Source: an uncultured Eubacteriales bacterium
Lineage (GTDB): Bacteria; Bacillota; Clostridia; Christensenellales; Aristaeellaceae
NCBI GenBank assembly: GCA_902765305.1
Contig: CACWZI010000024.1
Location: 1 to 48,673 of the forward strand
Reading direction: 5' to 3'
Length of the DNA stretch: 48,673 bases
Below, in pieces: positions 10,180-17,882 of this stretch. The first letter of the stretch is position 1. Every line of letters begins with the position of its first letter. Below the pieces are notes generated by a model that saw only the letters and a list, made by a program, of their open reading frames with translations, was not told the DNA's origin and made no database searches. The position numbers were made by a program, and so were the translations under genes.

Positions 10180-10797
10180 ATGAAGGTATTGCTGATCAAC
10201 GGCAGCCCGAAGGCCAACGGCAACACGGCGCTGGCGCTTTCTGAGATGGCGAAGGTTTTCGAAGCCGAGGGCGTCGATGCGGAGACGATCCACGTGGGCA
10301 ACAAGCCCATTCGTGGCTGCATCGCCTGTAACAGCTGTGCGGGCAAGGGCAAGTGCGTGTTCGACGACATGGTGAACGAGGTCGCGCCGAAGTTCGAGGC
10401 GGCGGACGGCATCGTGGTGGCCAGCCCGGTGTACTACGCCGGCCCCAATGCCACGGTCATGGCCTTCCTGGACCGGCTGTTCTATTCCACGAGCTTCGAC
10501 AAGACCATGAAGGTGGGCGCCGCGGTGGCGGTCTGTCGACGGGGCGGCTCGTCCGCGGCCTTTGACCGGCTGAACAAGTACTTCACCATCTCCGGCATGC
10601 CGGTGGCCTCCGGCTACTACTGGAACAGCGTCCACGGCATGACGCCCGGCGAGGCGGCCCAGGACGCCGAGGGCTTGCGGAATATGCGCATGGTGGCGCG
10701 GAACATGGCCTTCCTGGTCAAGAGCATCGCCCTGGGCAGGGAAAAGTACGGCCTGCCCGTGAAGGAGCAGGGCGAGATGACAAATTTTATCCGGTGA
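10180..10797 (+). CDS. NADPH-dependent FMN reductase / iron-sulfur flavoprotein-like
   Basis: Flavodoxin-fold oxidoreductase of 205 residues. The FMN phosphate loop is LLINGSPKANGNTALAL (residues 4-20). A cysteine-rich segment CIACNSCAGKGKCVFDDM (about residues 47-64) matches the family in which C-x-x-C-x-x-C plus another Cys may hold an iron-sulfur cluster. ASPVYYAGP binds flavin. It probably performs low-potential electron transfer or quinone/nitro reduction in the cytoplasm. greA follows 10 bases later and probably shares the transcript. Confidence 0.9.
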   Translation: MKVLLINGSPKANGNTALALSEMAKVFEAEGVDAETIHVGNKPIRGCIACNSCAGKGKCVFDDMVNEVAPKFEAADGIVVASPVYYAGPNATVMAFLDRLFYSTSFDKTMKVGAAVAVCRRGGSSAAFDRLNKYFTISGMPVASGYYWNSVHGMTPGEAAQDAEGLRNMRMVARNMAFLVKSIALGREKYGLPVKEQGEMTNFIR

Positions 10798-10807
10798 GGC
10801 GAGGGCA

Positions 10808-11311
10808 ATGTACAACGAACTGACGGAAGTGGATATCAAAAAGATGCAGGAGGAGATTGATTACCGCATGAAGGTGGTGCGGCCCAAGTGCATCGAGGAT
10901 TTAAAGACCGCCCGGAGCTTCGGCGACCTGAGCGAAAACTATGAATACAAGGCCGCCAAGCAGGAACTGCGCCGCTGCGACAGCCGCCTGCGCTACCTGC
11001 GGCGGATGATCGCCACCGCCAAGGTCATAGAGTCCGACACCCGCGAGGGCGTGGCGGGCCTGTTCGACCGGGTGACCATCGAATACGTGGAGGACGGCGA
11101 CACCGAGACCATCACGCTGATGACCACCCTGCGGGAGGACGCCGTCAACGGCATCATCAGCAAGGAATCCCCCCTGGGCAAGGCCGTCATGGGCCGCCGT
11201 GTGGGGGAAACTGCCACCGTGCGCGTGGACGGGGAGAACAGCTATACCATAAAGGTGTTGAAGATCGAAAAGGGCCAGGACGACGAGAGCCTGCCCATCA
11301 GCGCGTTTTGA
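10808..11311 (+). CDS. greA: GreA/GreB-type transcript cleavage factor
   Basis: Rescues backtracked RNA polymerase by stimulating transcript cleavage. The 167 residues match GreA. The N-terminal coiled coil carries the tip motif GDLSENYEYKAAKQEL, whose acidic residues coordinate the catalytic metal. The C-terminal FKBP-like domain includes GIISKESPLGKAVMGRRVGE. The opening residues differ from typical GreA, so it may be a second paralogue. It lies 10 bases after the FMN reductase and is followed by a palindromic repeat. Confidence 0.9.
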   Translation: MYNELTEVDIKKMQEEIDYRMKVVRPKCIEDLKTARSFGDLSENYEYKAAKQELRRCDSRLRYLRRMIATAKVIESDTREGVAGLFDRVTIEYVEDGDTETITLMTTLREDAVNGIISKESPLGKAVMGRRVGETATVRVDGENSYTIKVLKIEKGQDDESLPISAF

Positions 11312-11316
11312 CAGGC

Positions 11317-11563
11317 AACTACTGATTTATCGAGCTGTGCTCGATAAATCAGTAGTTAGGGGTTAGGGGTTAGGTTTTAGGGGTTAGGGAATATAGCGGG
11401 CGCAACCAAAAGCCTTCCCCTTCAGGGGAAGGTGGCCCGCGTAGCGGGTCGGATGAGGTCGTTCCCCCTGCGGTAACGATAGTTTGGGCGTTCCCTGAAC
11501 CGGCAGCTTCGCTGCCTGGGGAAGGCTTTGGGAGGCCGTGTCAGCCCGATAAATCAGTATTTG
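11317..11563. mobile_element. Nested intergenic repeat element
   Basis: Composite element of about 250 bases. It starts with 19-base palindrome arms (11317-11335 / 11339-11357) of the ACTGATTTATCGAGC family, continues with five GTTAGGG-type heptamers (11355-11389), then hairpins on CCTTCCCC / GGGGAAGG and CCCGCGTAGCGGG, and closes at 11549-11563 with GATAAATCAGTATT, an inverted copy of the opening arm. The GCCTTCCCC...GGATGAGG module resembles a repeat I recall as common in Clostridia genomes. There is no coding sequence in 11312-11641. Confidence 0.8.
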
Positions 11564-11568
11564 TCCAC

Positions 11569-11612
11569 TTGACACCGATGTTGTTGTGTGATATAATTAA
11601 TTTTGCAAAATT
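11569..11612 (+). promoter_or_regulatory. Promoter and palindromic operator of the OhrR operon
   Basis: TTGACA (11569-11574), 17-base spacer, TATAAT (11592-11597), immediately followed by the perfect 14-base palindrome AATTTTGCAAAATT (11599-11612) over the expected transcription start. This is a likely site for autoregulation by the OhrR encoded at the operon end. Confidence 0.8.
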
Positions 11613-11641
11613 GATTAAATGCAACCGAATGGAGGATTGTC

Positions 11642-11905
11642 ATGCATCACGACTACAAGACGCAGATGACCTGTTCCCAGATGATCAGCTATGACCTGGA
11701 CGGGGATGTGGTCAGCAACATCAGCTTCCTGGGGGGCTGCAACGGCAACCTGAAGGCGATATCGAAGCTGGTGGACGGCTGGACGGTGGAGAAGATCGAA
11801 TCGTATCTGCTGGGGAACCTGTGCGGCGCGAGGCCCACCTCCTGTGCGGACCAGCTGGCAAAGGCCGTGCGCGCGGGCTATGAAGCGGAAAGGAAGGGAG
11901 CGTAA
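11642..11905 (+). CDS. TSCPD-domain protein (TIGR03905-type)
   Basis: Small cytoplasmic protein of 87 residues. The sequence ISFLGGCNGNLKAISKLVDG and the C-terminal GARPTSCADQLAKAV match the TSCPD module that is also found at the end of some ribonucleotide reductases. GGAGG precedes the start. It is the first gene of a three-gene unit with a flavodoxin and OhrR (4-base and 1-base gaps), so a role in redox stress or nucleotide reduction is plausible but not shown. Confidence 0.85.
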   Translation: MHHDYKTQMTCSQMISYDLDGDVVSNISFLGGCNGNLKAISKLVDGWTVEKIESYLLGNLCGARPTSCADQLAKAVRAGYEAERKGA

Positions 11906-11908
11906 GAT

Positions 11909-12331
11909 ATGAGGACTGAGGTGCGCTATTTCAGCAAGGGCGGCGCCACGAAGAAGCTGGCGGACGCCATCGCCGAGGCCGTGGGGGCCGAGGCCAGGAC
12001 CGTGGATCAACCGCTTGAGAAGTATGCCGACGTGGTATTCCTGGGCGCCAGCGTGTATGGCGGCAAGCCCGACCCGGCGGTGGTCAATTTCATCAGCGCC
12101 AACGCGAAGAATATCGGCAAGATCGTGGTGTTCGGCAGCGCCTGCACCAAGAAATCCACCTATGCGGCCATCAAGTCTGCGGCGGCGGGCAACGCGGTGA
12201 AGACTGCGGAGATGTTCTTCCAGTGTAAGGGTGAATTCCTGTTCCTGAACAAGGGCCGGCCCAATGCCCAGGACTGCGCCGACGCGGCGGAGTTTGCCCG
12301 CAAGCAGGTCAAGCTGCTCGGGGTGACCTGA
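11909..12331 (+). CDS. Flavodoxin-like protein
   Basis: FMN-binding electron carrier of 140 residues. The phosphate loop is the short variant YFSKGGATKKLADAIAEAVG, followed by FLGASVYGGKPDP and IVVFGSACTKKSTYA. It sits in the middle of the OhrR-controlled unit, so I infer that it is induced by oxidants and supplies electrons for repair. The stop is one base from the next start, indicating coupled translation. Confidence 0.85.
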   Translation: MRTEVRYFSKGGATKKLADAIAEAVGAEARTVDQPLEKYADVVFLGASVYGGKPDPAVVNFISANAKNIGKIVVFGSACTKKSTYAAIKSAAAGNAVKTAEMFFQCKGEFLFLNKGRPNAQDCADAAEFARKQVKLLGVT

Positions 12332-12332
12332 T

Positions 12333-12767
12333 ATGGCGGATACGCAGTATGAGGCGTTGAAGCTGGAAAACCAGCTGTGCTTTCCGCTCTACGCCTGCGC
12401 CCGGGAGGTCGTGAAGAAGTACAAGCCCTTCCTGGACGACATCGACCTGACCTACACCCAATATGTGACCATGATGGTGCTGTGGGAAAAGCCCTCGGTC
12501 ACCAGCAAGGAGATCGGGGAGCGGCTGCACCTGGATTCCGGCACACTGACGCCGGTGATCAAGAAGCTGGCCGAGAAGGGCCTGGTCACCCGCGCCCGCT
12601 CCGCCGAGGACGAGCGCAACCTGGTGGTCGCCCTGACCGATGCCGGCCTGGCCCTGCGGGACCGCGCCGCCTGCATCCCCGGCCAGATGGGCAAGTGCAT
12701 CAGCCTGAGCCCCGAGGACGCGGGGACGCTGTACCGCATACTGTATCAATTGCTGGGAAGTATGTAA
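12333..12767 (+). CDS. ohrR: OhrR-type MarR regulator, organic-peroxide sensor
   Basis: Winged-helix repressor of 144 residues. The N-terminal KLENQLCFPLYACARE is nearly that of Bacillus OhrR, with the redox-sensing Cys at position 16. The winged helix includes TYTQYVTMMVLWEKPSVTSKEIGERLHLDSGTLTPVIKKLAEKGLVTR and DERN. In the known family, peroxide oxidation of this Cys releases the repressor from DNA. A palindrome at the operon promoter (11599-11612) is the candidate operator. No ohr peroxidase gene is adjacent here; the regulated partners are a flavodoxin and a TSCPD protein. Its 3' end overlaps the convergent HAD gene by 22 bases. Confidence 0.92.
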   Translation: MADTQYEALKLENQLCFPLYACAREVVKKYKPFLDDIDLTYTQYVTMMVLWEKPSVTSKEIGERLHLDSGTLTPVIKKLAEKGLVTRARSAEDERNLVVALTDAGLALRDRAACIPGQMGKCISLSPEDAGTLYRILYQLLGSM

Positions 12768-13399
12768 GAAGCCAACGCCTCCGGCGTATCGACGATGACC
12801 GTCGCGCCGGCGGAACGGAGCTGCTTACGGGTGCGGAAGCCCCAGGTGACGCAGGCACAGTCGATGCCTGCGTTTTTTGCGGTGTCGATGTCCACCTCGG
12901 TATCGCCCACGTACAGGCAGCGCGCCAAGGGCACGTTCAGCTGCCGGGCGGCGGCTTCCACCATGTCGGGGTGGGGCTTTCGGCGCACGTTCGGCAGCTC
13001 GCCCACGGCCAGGCTGACCAGGCCGGAAAAGTACTGCCGGACCAGGGGCTGCACGGCGGCGTCGGGCTTGTTGGAGAGGATCGCCAGAAGCAGCCCGTCG
13101 GCCTTCAGCCGTTCCATCATTCCAGGGATGCCGTCGAAGGGACGGCTCTTGTCCCCGGCATGCCGGGCGTAGTAGGGGCGGTAGTGGTCCAGCACCTCGT
13201 CCACCTTTTCCTGGGGCAGCTCCGGAAGGATGGCGCGCATCAGGTGGCCCACGCCCCAGCCGAGGTGGGGCTTGAGTTCATCGGCGGTGCGCTCCGGCAA
13301 CTGGAAATGGCGCATGGTGTGGTTCACGGCGTCTACGATGTCCTGCAGGGAATCCACCACCGTGCCGTCGAGGTCGAAGAAAATCGCGTCGTATTTCAT
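12746..13399 (-). CDS. HAD-superfamily phosphatase (Gph-like)
   Basis: Hydrolase of 217 residues related to phosphoglycolate phosphatase. Motif I is FFDLDGTVVDS (nucleophile Asp), motif II LAILSNKPDA, motif III RRKPHPDM and motif IV YVGDTEVDIDTAKNAG, with a helical cap between I and II. The start at 13399 follows GGGTGA; ATG 13411 is possible. A hairpin separates it from the upstream HPr gene, so it may be transcribed by read-through. The physiological substrate is uncertain. Confidence 0.9.
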   Translation of the reverse strand: MKYDAIFFDLDGTVVDSLQDIVDAVNHTMRHFQLPERTADELKPHLGWGVGHLMRAILPELPQEKVDEVLDHYRPYYARHAGDKSRPFDGIPGMMERLKADGLLLAILSNKPDAAVQPLVRQYFSGLVSLAVGELPNVRRKPHPDMVEAAARQLNVPLARCLYVGDTEVDIDTAKNAGIDCACVTWGFRTRKQLRSAGATVIVDTPEALASYILPSN

Positions 13400-13414
13400 G
13401 CTGTCACCCATGAT

Positions 13415-13442
13415 AAGAGCCAGCCCCGCAGGGCTGGCTCTT
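13415..13442 (-). terminator. Hairpin between HPr and HAD genes
   Basis: Perfect 12-base arms AAGAGCCAGCCC / GGGCTGGCTCTT with a 4-base loop. It lies 14 bases after the HPr stop on the minus strand. It may limit read-through into the HAD gene. Confidence 0.65.
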
Positions 13443-13455
13443 GACCGTTTACACC

Positions 13456-13716
13456 TTACAGGTTCTCCTCCAGGAAGGCCAGCAGGCCGGCGGCAGCCTC
13501 TTCCTCGTTCGCGCCGTCGCAGGTGATGGTGACCTCGGTGCCCTGCTTCACGCCCAGGGCCATCAGCTTCATCAGCTGGCCCAGGTTGACCGTCTTGCCG
13601 TTGGCGGTGATGGTCACGGCGGTGTCGGCATAGCTCTTGGCCTTCTTGGCCAGCAGGCCGGCGGGACGGGCGTGGATGCCCAGGGCGTCCTTGATGGTGT
13701 AGGTAAACTGCTTCAT
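13456..13716 (-). CDS. ptsH: PTS phosphocarrier HPr, lacking the regulatory serine
   Basis: Transfers phosphate from Enzyme I to the sugar-specific IIA proteins. 86 residues, with the active His15 in GIHARPA. The segment usually reading NLKSIMG, which carries Ser46 (target of HPr kinase in Firmicutes), reads NLGQLMK here, so Gln47 occupies that place. This HPr should do transport but not CcpA-type signalling. It has its own strong promoter overlapped by a TGTTCATTAT box like those in the adjacent PTS regulon. The DeoR regulator gene lies directly upstream on the same strand. Confidence 0.93.
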   Translation of the reverse strand: MKQFTYTIKDALGIHARPAGLLAKKAKSYADTAVTITANGKTVNLGQLMKLMALGVKQGTEVTITCDGANEEEAAAGLLAFLEENL

Positions 13717-13763
13717 GGAATGTCGCTCCTTTACAAATTGATTGGTCGGTTAAAACCATAACA

Positions 13764-13797
13764 TGTTCATTATACGCCATGCGGGGACAAATGTCAA
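13764..13797 (-). promoter_or_regulatory. HPr promoter with regulon box
   Basis: On the minus strand TTGACA (13792-13797), 17-base spacer, TATAAT (13769-13774). TGTTCATTAT (13764-13773 on the plus strand) covers the -10 and resembles the boxes at 18957-19225. Confidence 0.8.
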
Positions 13798-13804
13798 CGT
13801 TCGA

Positions 13805-14590
13805 TCAGCAAACCTCGGGGTAATCCTCTGAGCGCACCTGGATCACCCGCATGCCCGTGGCGCGCAGCTGGTCCAGCACCCCGGAAGGGGCAAATTCGTC
13901 GGTGATCACGCAGCCCTTCTTTTCCAAATGGAAGCTGGCGTAGGTACCGGCCTTGCCGATCTTGGTGTAGTCGGCGAGTATGAAGTAGGCGTCGGCGTGC
14001 GCGATCATCGTCTCGTTGATGCCCAGCTCGGCGGGGATGCCGCAGAGGATCTCGCCGTCGGGGGAAATGCCGGTACAGCCGAGGAAGGCCTTGTCGGCAT
14101 GCACGTCCATCAGGTTGCGAAGGGCCAGATCACCGGTGAGGATGTGGCGCGAACCCCGCAGCACACCGCCGGACAACTGCGCGTCCACGCCGTCGGGGAA
14201 CCGATGGCCCACCATCATGGCGTTGTTGGTGAACGCGCTGACCGACTTGTCCTCCAGATGGTCCAGCACCGCCAGGGCCGTATTGCTGCCGTTGATCAGC
14301 AGACTGTCGCCGCTGGCTACCAACGAGGCGGCGCAGCGTGCGATCAGGCGTTGGCATTGAGCCACCCGGCTCTTTTCGTCAGGGGCGACGGCGCGCACAT
14401 CGACGGTCGCGCCGCCGTGGAAGCGGCTGATCTTGCCCTGCTCCTCCAGAGTCTGCAAATCGCGCCGAACGGTCATTGCGGAGATGTCAAAGGCCCGCGC
14501 CAACTCATCCACCAGGATTTCCTGACGGTCCCGGATCATGGCCAGCATCTCCGCGTGGCGAAGACTGACGGTCTGGCGATCTCGTTTCAT
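13805..14590 (-). CDS. DeoR/GlpR-family sugar-phosphate-responsive repressor
   Basis: Transcription regulator of 261 residues. The N-terminal helix-turn-helix is VDELARAFDISAMTVRRDLQTLEEQGKISRFHGGA (residues about 27-61). The C-terminal DeoRC sensor domain has LLINGSNTALAVLDHL, TGDLALRNL and AFLGCTGISPDG, a sugar-phosphate isomerase-like fold that binds phosphorylated sugar. It is the last gene of the PTS-UlaG unit, so it is the likely repressor of that unit (UlaR-like role) and of the divergent genes. Start supported by AAAGGAG. Confidence 0.92.
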   Translation of the reverse strand: MKRDRQTVSLRHAEMLAMIRDRQEILVDELARAFDISAMTVRRDLQTLEEQGKISRFHGGATVDVRAVAPDEKSRVAQCQRLIARCAASLVASGDSLLINGSNTALAVLDHLEDKSVSAFTNNAMMVGHRFPDGVDAQLSGGVLRGSRHILTGDLALRNLMDVHADKAFLGCTGISPDGEILCGIPAELGINETMIAHADAYFILADYTKIGKAGTYASFHLEKKGCVITDEFAPSGVLDQLRATGMRVIQVRSEDYPEVC

Positions 14591-14610
14591 GGGTCATGAC
14601 TCCTTTGGGG

Positions 14611-15300
14611 TCAACGTGATTCTATCAGTGCCGGAAGCTCGGAAAGCGACTGGATCCGTGTGATGCCGTCCGGCGCGTCTGCGGGTTCGGGGCTTCGGCA
14701 CAGCCAGAAAGCGGCCATGCCCGCGTCCAGGGCGCCCAGGGCGTCACCTTCAAGGTTATCGCCCACGAAGGCGCATTCTCCCGGGGCATGCCCGGCCTTT
14801 TCAGCGCACAGCTGAAAGAATCCTGCCGCCGGCTTCTCTACGCCGGCCTCCTCGCTGGTGACGATGAAGTCCACATAGGCCATCAGGCTCAGGCGCTTCA
14901 GCTTGGCATACTGCCAGTCCGCGGTCATGTTGCTGCCGATGCCGACGGTCAATCCCATAAAGCGCAGCCGCGCCAGGGCGTCGATCGCATCGGGCAGAGG
15001 CCTTATGCGGCTGAGCAGCGTGGACCAATAGAGGTCGGCCATCTCCGGCGCATGGGCAATGGGCTTCCCGGCGGCCTCCAGCATCAGCTGGCAGCGAATC
15101 AGCCGGTTGTGAATGGCGGCAGTGCCGCCGACGCGCGCCTTCTGCCGTTGAAAGGCCTCGCGCTGCAGTGCATCGAAGCGCTCCCGCGACAGGCCGAGGG
15201 TACTGGCGGCGTAGCTTGCCAGCCGGTTCATGGCCACGGCGTGGGACGACGTGAAGTCGTACAGCGTACCATCGAGGTCGAATAGGATGGATCTGATCAT
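14611..15300 (-). CDS. HAD-superfamily hydrolase
   Basis: Haloacid dehalogenase-type phosphatase of 229 residues. Motif I is LFDLDGTLYDFTSSH, motif II VGIGSNMTADWQ, motif III VEKPAAGFF and motif IV FVGDNLEGDALGALDAG. The layout resembles YjjG/pyrimidine nucleotidase-like enzymes. It lies inside the PTS-regulator unit (20 bases before the DeoR gene), so it may remove phosphate from a pathway intermediate. Specificity is not visible. Start at 15300 follows AGGAG. Confidence 0.88.
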   Translation of the reverse strand: MIRSILFDLDGTLYDFTSSHAVAMNRLASYAASTLGLSRERFDALQREAFQRQKARVGGTAAIHNRLIRCQLMLEAAGKPIAHAPEMADLYWSTLLSRIRPLPDAIDALARLRFMGLTVGIGSNMTADWQYAKLKRLSLMAYVDFIVTSEEAGVEKPAAGFFQLCAEKAGHAPGECAFVGDNLEGDALGALDAGMAAFWLCRSPEPADAPDGITRIQSLSELPALIESR

Positions 15301-15320
15301 ATTGCTCCTGAATATGCAGG

Positions 15321-15351
15321 GCGCCGGCGGCGGCATGGCCACCGCCGGCGC
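15321..15351 (-). terminator. Hairpin between PTS IIB and HAD genes
   Basis: Ten-base perfect arms GCGCCGGCGG / CCGCCGGCGC. No T-run, so it may be an mRNA-stabilising or attenuating hairpin inside the operon. Confidence 0.45.
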
Positions 15352-15373
15352 TCGCCGAATCGGTCGGTTCAGG

Positions 15374-15682
15374 TCAGTCCAGCAGTCCGGCGTCCTTCAT
15401 CGCCTGCTCCATCTCGGGGGCGGACATGATGTTCTTCAGGCCCAGCACGGTGGTGCCCTTCTTCTGGGCATCGGCGAACATGTTGGCGAAGTTGCGGGCG
15501 CACAGCACGATGTCGTAGTTGGGTGCGGCGCTCTTGCCCTCGGACAGGGAGCAGTGGTGGATGTTGGCGGGCTTGACGCCCAGCTTGGTCAGCACCTTCT
15601 GCAGCGTCATCTTCATCATCAGCGAGGAACCGGCGCCGTTGGCGCAGCAAACCATGAACTTCTTGTTGTCGAGCTTAGACAT
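15374..15682 (-). CDS. ulaB: PTS ascorbate-family enzyme IIB
   Basis: Cytoplasmic phosphotransfer protein of 102 residues. The phosphocysteine loop is FMVCCANGAGSSLMMKM; Cys13 immediately before ANGAGSS is the expected phosphorylation site (Cys12 adjoins it). It accepts phosphate from the IIA at 17374 and gives it to the sugar bound by the IIC. The gene order IIA, IIC, IIB on one strand matches SgaTBA/UlaABC transporters. Substrate assignment to ascorbate or a related acid sugar is inferred from the neighbours. Confidence 0.9.
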   Translation of the reverse strand: MSKLDNKKFMVCCANGAGSSLMMKMTLQKVLTKLGVKPANIHHCSLSEGKSAAPNYDIVLCARNFANMFADAQKKGTTVLGLKNIMSAPEMEQAMKDAGLLD

Positions 15683-15712
15683 GTTTCATTATTCCTTTCC
15701 AATAATATGTTA

Positions 15713-17233
15713 TTACTTGCGCTTCCTGGAGGTCTGCTTGGAGGCCATATACTCCTTGTAAGCCTCGTAATCCTCGGTGATCAGGAAGTAGCCCTTGGGA
15801 TCGCGCATGTATTCGATCTGGGGCAGGGCCAGCAGCAGGATGGCCACCACGGCCACGCCCGCGTAGCTCAGGAACTTCAGGATCACGGTGATGACCGGCC
15901 AAACGGTCGCCCAGTCGAACATGCCCAGGTAGCCGCCGTACTGCGCCATGCCGACCCAGCCGGCGATGAAGGCCGAGCCGAAGACCTGGATCAGGCCGGA
16001 CAGGAAGGGGATGCACAGGCAGGCCTTCAGGCCACCCTTTTCGTTGGCCACCAGGCCGATGGTGGCGTTGTCGAAGAACACCGGAACGAAGCCGCAGATG
16101 ATCAGCACGGGACTCTTGAAGATGATCAGGGCGATGATGGCCACCAGCTGTCCGGCCAGGCCGGCCAGGAAGCCGAAGGTCACGGCGTTGGCGTCGCCGA
16201 AGCCGTAGCACACCGCGCAGTCGACACCGGGCACGGAGGAGGGCAGCAGCTTGTCGGCGATGCCCTGGAAGGAGGCGGTCAGCTCGGTGACGAAGGTGCG
16301 AACGCCCAGCTGCAGGATGGCCAGGTACACGGCGAAGTTCAGGGTGGTGTTCAGGATGTACATCACGAAGCTGTCCGCTTCCTTCAGCTTCTCCTGGGCC
16401 ACGAAGAAGGGCTTGCCGATGATGACCATGATGATGCCGAAGAAGACGGTCATCAGGATGGCGGTACAAACCATGTTCTCATTGAAGATGGAGAAGAAGC
16501 CGGGCAGCTCCAGGTCGCCCACCTTCTTGATCTCCTTCTTGCGCTTGCCGCCGTTGGTGCCGAAGATCTTGTCGGCCAGGATGTAGCCCAGGCGGATGCC
16601 GAACATCTGCTGGTGGGCGATGGCGAAGCCGGCGCCGTCGGTCAGTTCCTGCATGGGCTTGACGGTCAGGTTCGAGCCGACGGCCCAGTAGGCGCCCAGT
16701 ATGATGGACATGATGATCAGCATCGGAACGGTCTTGACGCCGCCCTGCCACAGTCCGGGCAGCGCGAACAGGATCAGCCAGTAGGCCGTGGCGGCCTGCT
16801 GGAACTGCACGTGGCCGGTGGTGAACAGCGAGCGGCACTTGGTGATCTTGTTGAAGCGCACCAGCAGTATGTTGACGATGAACGCGATCAGCAGCAGCGT
16901 CACTGCCGAGGAGAAGGCCGCGCCGAACTGCTCTTCGACGCCGGCGGTCACGGCGTTCTGGCCGTAGTAGGGGTCGATGACCGCAGCGGTCAGGTTGAAG
17001 CGGTCCTTCAGGCCGGCCAGTATGGGCCGGAAGTTGCTGGTCAGTCCGCCGGAGCCGACGTTCAAAATCAGCATGCCGATGATGGCCTTCAGGGTGCCGC
17101 CCAGCACGTCGTACCATTTTTTCTTCATCAGGATGTAGCCGATCATCGTGATGAAGCCGATCATCCAGGGCGCCTGGCGCAGGATGTACGTGCTAAAGAA
17201 ATCCCATACGGGTCCTATAACGGGTATGTTCAC
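15713..17233 (-). CDS. ulaA: PTS ascorbate-family enzyme IIC permease
   Basis: Membrane transporter of 506 residues with about ten hydrophobic segments, of the SgaT/UlaA type. Visible features include YILMKKKWYDVLGGTLKAIIGMLILNVGSGGL near the N-terminus and the conserved loop TGHVQFQQAA. Translation starts at a GTG (17233) behind GAGGGG. The long hydrophilic insert near residues 220-240 (GTNGGKRKKEIKKVGD) is normal for the family. It imports the substrate while phosphorylating it through IIB. REP-like hairpins separate it from the IIA gene. Confidence 0.92.
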   Translation of the reverse strand: MNIPVIGPVWDFFSTYILRQAPWMIGFITMIGYILMKKKWYDVLGGTLKAIIGMLILNVGSGGLTSNFRPILAGLKDRFNLTAAVIDPYYGQNAVTAGVEEQFGAAFSSAVTLLLIAFIVNILLVRFNKITKCRSLFTTGHVQFQQAATAYWLILFALPGLWQGGVKTVPMLIIMSIILGAYWAVGSNLTVKPMQELTDGAGFAIAHQQMFGIRLGYILADKIFGTNGGKRKKEIKKVGDLELPGFFSIFNENMVCTAILMTVFFGIIMVIIGKPFFVAQEKLKEADSFVMYILNTTLNFAVYLAILQLGVRTFVTELTASFQGIADKLLPSSVPGVDCAVCYGFGDANAVTFGFLAGLAGQLVAIIALIIFKSPVLIICGFVPVFFDNATIGLVANEKGGLKACLCIPFLSGLIQVFGSAFIAGWVGMAQYGGYLGMFDWATVWPVITVILKFLSYAGVAVVAILLLALPQIEYMRDPKGYFLITEDYEAYKEYMASKQTSRKRK

Positions 17234-17264
17234 AGATAATTCCCCTCTCTGTTGTTGGTGGGTG

Positions 17265-17367
17265 GTGGCGGCAGGTTGCCGCCGCTACAGGCGCGGTTGG
17301 TGGCGGCAGGTTGCCGCCGCTACGGTGTGTGTAAAATCCGGGTGTAGCGGCGACTATCAGTCGCCAC
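17265..17367. repeat. REP-like hairpin cluster
   Basis: Three 24-base hairpins: two direct copies of GTGGCGGC...GCCGCCGCTAC (17265-17288 and 17300-17323) and one inverted relative GTAGCGGCGAC...GTCGCCAC (17344-17367). Relatives lie at 40255-40369 and 48532-48556. It fills the IIA-IIC spacer. Confidence 0.85.
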
Positions 17368-17373
17368 AGGCAA

Positions 17374-17862
17374 TTACATATCGTCCTCCGGGGGATAGTC
17401 GGCCTCGGCCTTCAGGATGTCCTCGGGGGTGTTGGCCGCCATCAGGGCGTCCAGCAGGGACTCGTTGGTGAAGATCTGCATCAGCTGCTGCATGTTGTCC
17501 AGGTGCTCGTTGGGGTCCTTGGCGGCCAGGGTGAAGAACAGGCGGGCGACCTTGTCCTCGCCGTCCTCGTCCTTGCCGAAGTCCACGTCTTCCTTCACGC
17601 GCATGAAGCCCACGGCGGTCTGGTTGGCACCCTCGGCGCCCTCCTGGCTGTGGGGCATGGCCACGTAGTGCTCGAACACCACATAGGGGCCGTACTTTTC
17701 GATGCAGTCCACGATCTGCTGGTAGTAGTTGTCGGACACATAGCCGGTCGCCGCCAGGGATTCACAGCTCAGCTTCACGGCCTCCTGCCAGGAATCCACC
17801 CTGTCGACGAACTTGTAGTGACCGCGTTCAACGATCTTCTGAAGTATGGTCTTGTCTGCCAT
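17374..17862 (-). CDS. ulaC: PTS enzyme IIA (mannitol/fructose-type domain)
   Basis: Phosphocarrier of 162 residues. The active-site His71 lies in HYVAMPHSQEGA, the type-2 IIA signature. It takes phosphate from HPr and passes it to IIB. The C-terminus is acidic. Start supported by GGAGG. It is downstream of the UlaG gene in the same unit. The mRNA between IIA and IIC carries three hairpins, which could set different expression levels. Confidence 0.92.
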   Translation of the reverse strand: MADKTILQKIVERGHYKFVDRVDSWQEAVKLSCESLAATGYVSDNYYQQIVDCIEKYGPYVVFEHYVAMPHSQEGAEGANQTAVGFMRVKEDVDFGKDEDGEDKVARLFFTLAAKDPNEHLDNMQQLMQIFTNESLLDALMAANTPEDILKAEADYPPEDDM

Positions 17863-17882
17863 GTTGTTCCTCCTTCAGGCGC

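Noticed and set aside
12746-13780. Long start of the HAD gene at 13780
   Set aside because: The extra 127 residues read through the HPr gene in another frame and precede the true DLDGT motif; the ribosome site supports 13399.
15230-17239. 669-codon open frame on the plus strand across the PTS genes
   Set aside because: Gln/Gly/Ala/His-rich translation without motifs, opposite recognised IIB and IIC genes.
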